Translations under genes and position numbers: made by a program
The notes under the pieces: generated by a model
Database searches by the model: none
Told to the model about the DNA's origin: nothing
What the model saw: the letters and a program-made list of their open reading frames with translations, nothing else
Source: Thermodesulfobacteriales bacterium
GTDB lineage: Bacteria; Desulfobacterota_D; UBA1144; Nemesobacterales; UBA2774
Length of the DNA stretch: 21,439 bases
Direction of reading: 5' to 3'
Assembly (NCBI GenBank): GCA_004525335.1
Contig: SPCL01000013.1
Location: 1 to 21,439, forward strand
Shown: positions 17,020 to 21,439 of the stretch, in pieces
Position numbering within the stretch: the first letter of the stretch is position 1
Layout: each line of letters begins with the position of its first letter

Positions 17020-17048
17020 ATTGTAAATCCATAAACGCTCAGCGTCAA
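17020..17048 (-). promoter_or_regulatory. sigma-70 promoter of mnmG
   Basis: Minus-strand TTGACG (17043-17048), 17 nt, TACAAT (17020-17025), giving a leader of about 26 nt. An inverted repeat ACGCT-C-AGCGT (17035-17045) lies between the -35 and -10 boxes and overlaps the -35, where a repressor could act; that is inference. Confidence 0.6.
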
Positions 17049-17064
17049 TTATGGGATCCCAATC

Positions 17065-17094
17065 TTGCATAGAATGACATATCAATGGTAAAAT
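17065..17094 (+). promoter_or_regulatory. possible promoter of the SCP2-domain gene
   Basis: TTGCAT (17065-17070), 18 nt, TAAAAT (17089-17094). It fires away from the mnmG promoter across the same 136-nt gap and gives a leader of about 22 nt with GAGGGG in it. Confidence 0.4.
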
Positions 17095-17123
17095 GCTTTT
17101 CCAATATTGAGGGGATATATTTT

Positions 17124-17447
17124 ATGGCAACAACAAGAGAAATATTCGAGAAGGTAGAGAGAAAAATAAAGGAAAGATCTAGTGAGCTTTCCGATGTGAG
17201 AGCGGTATATAAATTCGAACTAAAAGGCCCTGACGGCGGAACATGGATAGTTGACCTAAGAGAAGAAACCTTAGGCGTAAGAGAAACAGAAGAAGATGCT
17301 CAATGCACTATCAAAGCTAAAGATGTGCACTTCGTAGATATGTTCACAGGGAAACTCCGTCCCGAAAGTGCTTTACTGACAGGCAAGATAAAGATGTCAG
17401 GTGATATTGGTCTTGCAATGAAACTCGGTCAAATATTAAGAAAATAA
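17124..17447 (+). CDS. SCP2 sterol-binding domain protein
   Basis: A 107-residue stand-alone SCP2 (sterol carrier protein 2-like) domain. It shows the family pattern: an amphipathic first helix (REIFEKVERKIKER), strands around VYKFELKGPDGGTWIVDL, an acidic stretch leading to CTIKAKDVHFVDMFTGKL, and the final GKIKMSGDIGLAMKLGQIL that closes the lipid-binding tunnel. Such proteins bind fatty acyl or sterol-like lipids; the ligand here is unknown. The ATG at 17124, with GAGGGG 9 nt upstream, is preferred over an in-frame ATG at 17085 that has no ribosome site and overlaps the promoter. The SPL-like gene follows after 49 nt on the same strand and may be co-transcribed. Confidence 0.88.
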   Translation: MATTREIFEKVERKIKERSSELSDVRAVYKFELKGPDGGTWIVDLREETLGVRETEEDAQCTIKAKDVHFVDMFTGKLRPESALLTGKIKMSGDIGLAMKLGQILRK

Positions 17448-17496
17448 AGTTTGTAAATTAAAGAAAAATACAGCCTTAGCTGAAGGTAATTGTATA

Positions 17497-18516
17497 TTGA
17501 TACAAGCTCCCGACAAAATCTATGTCGAAGAAGATATTCTAGATCATCTTCTCACTCAGAAAATATTATCCAAAATAAAATCCGCCCCTGTCACTTTTAT
17601 CGAGGACTATAAAAAAATTGGACAAGATAAATCATTTAATCAAAGAGCAGATGAAGACAAGAATTCACTTGCCCTTGCCAGCAAGAAGGGAGAGCTGGTT
17701 AAAAGTATCGGAAGAATGGATCATGGACAGTTCTATCTGTTTCATGAAATAGATTGCAAATATGACTGCGAATACTGTTACCTTCAACACTATTTCCAAA
17801 CAAAAGTCCCCGTAATCTTTGTCAACCGGGACGAGGTTCTCGAAAAAATTGAAGAATTACTAAATAGTTTTGATAATCCATACTTTCATGTCGGCGAAGT
17901 ATGCGACGCTTTAGCGTTTGACGACCTCACAGAATTTTCTCTTGATATTGTCAGCCTTTTTACAAAGTACAGAAATGGGGTGATCGAGTTTAGAACAAAA
18001 AGTACAAATGTTGAAAATTTAGTGTCCATTGTGAATCCCCCTGAAAATGTAATACCTTCCTGGACTTTTAGTCCTCAAGAAATTGTGGATATGATTGAGC
18101 ACAAAACCCCTTCGTTTGATGAAAGACTTGATGCCGCCAGAAGATGCCAAGAAGCTGGTTACACGGTAGGGGTAAGACTCGACCCGATAATCAGGGTGCC
18201 GGGATGGGAAGAGTTATACCAAAAAATGATACAGGAACTTTTTACTAAACTTGATACAAAACAAATCGACTATATATCACTAGGAACACCAAAGCACAAT
18301 AAGGTTCTATTTGAAACTATTAAAAAGAGGTTCCCCGATAGCCCAACTATTCTAGGGGAACTATTTCCCTCAACTGACGGAAAGTATAAATATTTAAAAT
18401 TCCAACGTGTTGAGATTTACAAGAAAATGCTTTTATGGATTAGAGAATTTTCTGATGATATTGGAGTGGAGCTTTCTATCGAATCCGATGAAGTCAAAGA
18501 ATTGGTATTTAATTAG
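17497..18516 (+). CDS. SPL-like radical SAM protein (spore photoproduct lyase family)
   Basis: A 339-residue radical SAM protein of the spore photoproduct lyase family. The 4Fe-4S motif is CKYDCEYC (C87, C91, C94; C-x3-C-x2-C as in SPL). After about 42 residues comes HVGEVCDALAFDDLT, whose C136 stands where the hydrogen-donating cysteine of Bacillus SPL lies (Cys141, about 44 residues after its last cluster cysteine). FRTKSTNVENL, WTFSP and VRLDPIIRVPGWEELY match the later barrel strands. The start is TTG at 17497, with AAGG 10 nt before it; no in-frame ATG fits. SPL repairs the UV spore photoproduct, but nothing else here suggests sporulation, so the substrate is open. It is convergent with the sulfotransferase gene, 14 nt between stops. 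Confidence 0.86.
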   Translation: MIQAPDKIYVEEDILDHLLTQKILSKIKSAPVTFIEDYKKIGQDKSFNQRADEDKNSLALASKKGELVKSIGRMDHGQFYLFHEIDCKYDCEYCYLQHYFQTKVPVIFVNRDEVLEKIEELLNSFDNPYFHVGEVCDALAFDDLTEFSLDIVSLFTKYRNGVIEFRTKSTNVENLVSIVNPPENVIPSWTFSPQEIVDMIEHKTPSFDERLDAARRCQEAGYTVGVRLDPIIRVPGWEELYQKMIQELFTKLDTKQIDYISLGTPKHNKVLFETIKKRFPDSPTILGELFPSTDGKYKYLKFQRVEIYKKMLLWIREFSDDIGVELSIESDEVKELVFN

Positions 18517-18530
18517 TATCAGGATTGAAG

Positions 18531-19400
18531 TTAATAGCCGTAAGATTTAAGGCGATCTGAGATATCAAGAGAAAATGCTTTTAACTCCGGATCATTCAAG
18601 TATGCATAGGCTCTAGTCTTATTAACATTTGATGCGCCTCTCTCAATCTGATCTTGAGTTACATCAAGTTCACAAAAGTTAGTTAAAGATTTTAAAATCT
18701 GAGCGGGGTGTTCTAAAAAATCTTCATATTTAATTTCAATTGCGCGCCCACCGAGACTATCTACATGAGAGCGAGCCTCTTTTAAATACTCCTCCCATAT
18801 TGAAAAGCCTTCTTCCAGAGTGCCGCCGCGTATATCTACAAATACTCTATTTCTTGCTATGAATTTTTGCATCAAGTAGTACCAGTAAAATGGTCTGAAA
18901 TTACTATGTCTATCTTTTAGTCTATTAAGCCCTCTTTTCCTTCGAGTTATTAAACTACTAGCAATATCTATGGGATGACGATATATATGAACAACTTTGG
19001 CCTTTGGAAAAAGATCTAACCAAAAAGGAAGGGTAAAAGTATTACGAGGATCTTTCCAACCCCAGGGGATATCAAGACTTTTAGGTGTTTTATAGCTTAA
19101 GTACTTTGTAAACCCCAAAAATGAAATCACGCGAGGCGTTTTCATTGCAAAACTTATGAATTCTCCATAAAGTTCTCTAGCTTCTTTATCTTGAAGTAGA
19201 TATTTTATTGTGCCCGGATTCTCCAAACCGCCGCTTGACTGAGTTAACAGCCAATCATTAATTTCGCGGAAAAACAGAGCCTCATGGTTATGGGTTAACT
19301 TATTACCGACGAAGAGGCCCAGATCATCCAGCATCCTGGTAAGCATGCTAGTACCTGAACGGCTCATTCCAATTATAATTATAGGAGAGTGTGACTTCAT
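18531..19400 (-). CDS. sulfotransferase family protein
   Basis: A 289-residue PAPS-dependent sulfotransferase-family protein. The 5'-phosphosulfate loop is GMSRSGTSML (11-20), and the 3'-phosphate-binding motif is VVHIYRHPIDIASSL (about 136-150), with R141 and S149 as the expected contacts. A WGWKDPRNT segment (113-121) and a C-terminal IEIKYEDFLEHPAQILKSL block fit the family. There is no signal peptide, so it acts in the cytoplasm or on its membrane face. The acceptor (sugar, lipid or peptide) cannot be told. No PAPS-synthesis gene is nearby. The ATG at 19400 has no clear Shine-Dalgarno. It follows the sigma factor gene by 135 nt on the same strand. Confidence 0.88.
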   Translation of the reverse strand: MKSHSPIIIIGMSRSGTSMLTRMLDDLGLFVGNKLTHNHEALFFREINDWLLTQSSGGLENPGTIKYLLQDKEARELYGEFISFAMKTPRVISFLGFTKYLSYKTPKSLDIPWGWKDPRNTFTLPFWLDLFPKAKVVHIYRHPIDIASSLITRRKRGLNRLKDRHSNFRPFYWYYLMQKFIARNRVFVDIRGGTLEEGFSIWEEYLKEARSHVDSLGGRAIEIKYEDFLEHPAQILKSLTNFCELDVTQDQIERGASNVNKTRAYAYLNDPELKAFSLDISDRLKSYGY

Positions 19401-19535
19401 TTTACTAAGTGAAATTACACTATATGTGGTGCAATGACAATGCTTTTTGAGATGGAGCTATAGCGTCAAATTATAAAAAGGAATAAAGAAGTTGGCCCAT
19501 AGCTCTTAAACGAGATGTATTACGATTAGAGTTTG

Positions 19536-20741
19536 TTATCTTGCTAGAAAACTTCTTAGAACATCACCCGAATCGGCTTCAGCTAGTTTTTCAAGCGCTC
19601 TTTTTTCAATCTGTCTGATACGCTCTCTGGTCAGATCAAACCTTCTACCAATTTCATCTAACGTGTAGGTACCATCCTGGTCTATTCCAAACCTGAGCCT
19701 TATTATTTCTTCTTCTCTTGGAGTAAGAATGTTTAATGCTTCTCTTATCTCCTGAGTAAGTGCTGTGGTTGCCATAACAGCATCAGGTGCTGGCGCTTTA
19801 TCGTCTGAGATGAAGTCTAGTAGAGTAGTTTTCTCACCATCCATGATAGGAGTATCTAATCTTGCAGCGTCATTTGTTGATTCAAGAATTCTTTTCACGC
19901 CTTCAACCGAGATACCAGCTATTTCAGCTACTTCTTCCGGCAGAGGTTTTCTTCCCATCTCTTTATGCAGCATCGAGCTAATTCTGTATACCTTGCTCGC
20001 CTGCTCTAGTACGTATACTGGAACCCTGATGGTCCGGGTTTGGTCTAGCAGTGCTCTTGATATTGCCTGGTGTATCCACCATGAGGCATAGGTTGAAAAT
20101 TTATAACCTTTTGTATGGTCAAATCTTTCCACTGCCCTCATTAATCCAACATTCCCTTCCTGGATTAAATCTGTTAGTGGTAATCCTCTTCCCATATATC
20201 TTTTTGAAATACTAACAACAAGCCTTAGGTTGGCTTTAACAAATCTTTCTTTCATCTCCTTTGCGCGCTCTGAAAATACTGTAATAAACGCACTAAAGCA
20301 TTCTATTCTTTTGGTTAACTCTTTTTCGCTTATTCGGTTCTTGCCGGTCTTGGTCTCTCTTTTAATAAGGCTTTCTCTTTTCTTTCTCAGCTTGTCTAGA
20401 TTAATAGTAAGTTCAATTGCTTTAGCTTCACATTTTTTAATTTGAGCAGAAACCTCAACTTCTTCTTTTGCGGTTAAAAGAGATTCAACTGCCATATCTT
20501 TGAAATAGACATAGAGAAGTCTAAACTGTTCATCCGGTGTCCACTTATCTTCTTTCTTCTCTTCCTTGGCAGGAGTATCTTCAATTTCAACGCTAAACTC
20601 AGGTTCATCATCACCCATGCCGCTATCTGATATAGTGATAGAAGGATATGTATTATCTTCTTCCTGATTAAATTCTTCAAGTCCCAGTACCTCTGTCGGA
20701 ACTTGCCCCTCAACTTCTCTAAACTTTGATGTCTTCATCAT
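19536..20741 (-). CDS. RNA polymerase sigma factor, sigma-70 family (RpoD/RpoS type)
   Basis: A 401-residue sigma-70 factor with regions 1.2 (70-103, LLTAKEEVEVSAQIKK), 2.1-2.4 (164-248, NLRLVVSISKRYMGRGL, DLIQEGNVGLMRAVERFD, YASWWIHQAISRAL), 3 (249-325) and 4 (335-398, with the helix-turn-helix TLDEIGRRFDLTRERIRQIE). Region 1.1 is absent; an acidic tail (about 25-67) stands in its place. About 60 charged residues (104-163) are inserted between 1.2 and 2.1. Region 2.4 reads QTRTIRVPVYV, close to RpoS and group 2 factors rather than to a typical RpoD (QARTIRIPVHM). It may be a stress or second sigma factor, though a primary role is not excluded. Two ATGs stand in tandem (20741, 20738) after AAGG. 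It has its own strong promoter. Confidence 0.93.
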   Translation of the reverse strand: MMKTSKFREVEGQVPTEVLGLEEFNQEEDNTYPSITISDSGMGDDEPEFSVEIEDTPAKEEKKEDKWTPDEQFRLLYVYFKDMAVESLLTAKEEVEVSAQIKKCEAKAIELTINLDKLRKKRESLIKRETKTGKNRISEKELTKRIECFSAFITVFSERAKEMKERFVKANLRLVVSISKRYMGRGLPLTDLIQEGNVGLMRAVERFDHTKGYKFSTYASWWIHQAISRALLDQTRTIRVPVYVLEQASKVYRISSMLHKEMGRKPLPEEVAEIAGISVEGVKRILESTNDAARLDTPIMDGEKTTLLDFISDDKAPAPDAVMATTALTQEIREALNILTPREEEIIRLRFGIDQDGTYTLDEIGRRFDLTRERIRQIEKRALEKLAEADSGDVLRSFLAR

Positions 20742-20758
20742 TGCACCTTTTAACCGAA

Positions 20759-20781
20759 TAAATAATGTCGTTTATTATTTA
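20759..20781 (-). repeat. 8-bp AT-rich hairpin in the sigma-factor mRNA leader
   Basis: An inverted repeat, TAAATAAT (20759-20766) and ATTATTTA (20774-20781) with a 7-nt loop, lies in the predicted leader just before the ribosome site. A stem this weak could melt with temperature, but a chance palindrome in AT-rich DNA is equally possible. Confidence 0.4.
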
Positions 20782-20827
20782 ACCCTGCCCCGGTAAACAA
20801 CCCAGATATGAGCTACTCAACCGTAAA

Positions 20828-20856
20828 ACTATACGACTTTTGGATATTTATGTCAA
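20828..20856 (-). promoter_or_regulatory. sigma-70 promoter of the sigma-factor gene
   Basis: Minus-strand perfect TTGACA (20851-20856), 17 nt, TATAGT (20828-20833). The start near 20821 gives a leader of about 80 nt. Together with the 236-nt gap after the SPOR gene, this argues that the sigma gene has its own transcript. Confidence 0.7.
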
Positions 20857-20977
20857 GCACTTTCTTCGCATTTGCAAAAAAAGTTTTAGAAGGTAATTTA
20901 TGGAGTCATTACACTGGGTTATGGCCGACCTCTACGCAATAGCTAACAAGCATTTGCTTTCTTTCCGCTTAAAGTCA

Positions 20978-21439
20978 CTATTGTTGTTCATCGTTCTCTT
21001 CCAATGATTCATTATATACCCTGCCCCGGTTTAAACTTTCAACAAAGACTTCTCCACCTTCTTTATTTTGATACATTGTTGAAAAATTCCATGCCTCCCG
21101 GGCCGTTTGAAAATTACCGATCTTAATTAGGTTCCAAACCTCGCCTCTGGAATTGGATGTAGTAACAATATAAGCATCGTAGCCTTTTAGTTTAAGCTCG
21201 CTAACTAGTTCATTGGCGTCATCGAGATTTCCAAATGCCGCAACCTGCAGCCTGTATGAATCTTCAGGAGCTAGATCAGTTACTGCCAAATCTTCTTCTA
21301 TAAGACCTGATTCATTGCTTGTGGTTTCAGTAGGCGTATCTGAACCCTTAAGGATAGAGGCATCATCGACTAGTTTTGTATTTGCATCAGCAGGGGATAT
21401 TTCTAAATTTGCATCTTCAATTTTATCTTGATAACTCTC
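20978..21439 (-). CDS. SPOR-domain protein, N-terminus cut by window edge
   Basis: The reading frame is open from the right edge (ESYQDKIEDANLEISPADAN is its first visible stretch) to a TAG at 20978, 153 residues in all. The part from about residue 61 is a SPOR domain: SYRLQVAAFGNLDDANELVSEL, then LKGYDAYIVT and the closing VWNLIKIGNFQTAREAW (pieces quoted). It is preceded by a long acidic, Ser/Thr-rich linker. SPOR domains bind glycan strands stripped of stem peptides, mainly at division sites, usually on a periplasmic tail behind one membrane helix; that helix must lie beyond the window. An internal TTG at 21289 could be taken for a start, but the open upstream frame and the linker argue against it. 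It ends in an acidic tail (SLEENDEQQ). Confidence 0.82.
   Translation of the reverse strand, partial: ESYQDKIEDANLEISPADANTKLVDDASILKGSDTPTETTSNESGLIEEDLAVTDLAPEDSYRLQVAAFGNLDDANELVSELKLKGYDAYIVTTSNSRGEVWNLIKIGNFQTAREAWNFSTMYQNKEGGEVFVESLNRGRVYNESLEENDEQQ

Noticed and set aside
19401..19535. Inverted GAGCTAT/ATAGCTC pair as a terminator after the sigma factor gene
   Set aside because: The arms are only 7 nt, about 40 nt apart, with no T-run following on the minus strand.
20782..21030. A 13-nt direct repeat ACCCTGCCCCGGT at 20782-20794 and 21018-21030
   Set aside because: One copy is inside the SPOR coding region and the other in the sigma-gene leader. A few 13-nt repeats are expected by chance in 21 kb, and no third copy was noticed.
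1..21439. CRISPR arrays, insertion sequences, toxin-antitoxin or defence operons
   Set aside because: No regularly spaced repeats, transposase or integrase motifs, or recognisable defence gene sets were seen on either strand.

Overview
The window is bacterial chromosome of a Gram-negative type. It is AT-rich (about 40% GC by eye) and densely packed with core genes. The gene set includes a zinc-ribbon threonine synthase, a family-4 Fe-S uracil-DNA glycosylase, an SCP2-domain protein, an SPL-like radical SAM enzyme, a bacterial deoxyhypusine-synthase homologue and a SPOR protein. This mix fits a Desulfobacterota-like (former deltaproteobacterial) lineage or a related uncultured phylum. That placement is inference; the sequence contains no marker that settles it.

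Layout. Positions 1-819 (minus) hold acyP followed by a metallo-beta-lactamase hydrolase cut by the left edge. Positions 1071-3062 (plus) hold thrC-thiE. Positions 3065-6725 (minus) hold leuS followed by a deoxyhypusine-synthase-family gene. Divergent from leuS, a family-4 uracil-DNA glycosylase gene (6868-7671) is followed after 3 nt by a complete tRNA-Arg(CCG). Positions 7712-8643 are the one accessory-looking stretch: a 36-nt near-perfect copy of the tRNA 3' half lies 529 nt downstream of the tRNA, and the two copies flank a small exported protein gene. Beyond the copy, a strong promoter sits directly on the ATG of a 25-codon membrane-peptide ORF. Positions 8644-12389 (minus) hold a dynamin-like GTPase and typA/bipA. 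Positions 12542-14782 (plus) hold a thioredoxin-fold YyaL/DUF255 protein with an export signal. Next come a 53-codon charged ORF (14934-15095) and, tail to tail with it, mnmG (15077-16987, minus). Positions 17124-18516 (plus) hold an SCP2-domain gene and an SPL-like radical SAM gene. Positions 18531-21439 (minus) hold a SPOR-domain gene cut by the right edge, a sigma-70 factor gene with its own strong promoter, and a sulfotransferase gene.

Functionally this is mostly housekeeping: translation (leuS, tRNA-Arg, mnmG, typA), threonine and thiamine biosynthesis, DNA repair (uracil glycosylase and perhaps the SPL-like enzyme), transcription control (sigma factor) and envelope functions (dynamin-like protein, SPOR protein). 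No defence system, CRISPR array or intact mobile element is visible. The points most worth a second look are the tRNA-Arg attachment-site-like duplication, the promoters placed on or almost on start codons (acyP, thrC and the 25-codon ORF), the catalytic-cysteine match in the SPL-like enzyme, and two small unannotated ORFs.
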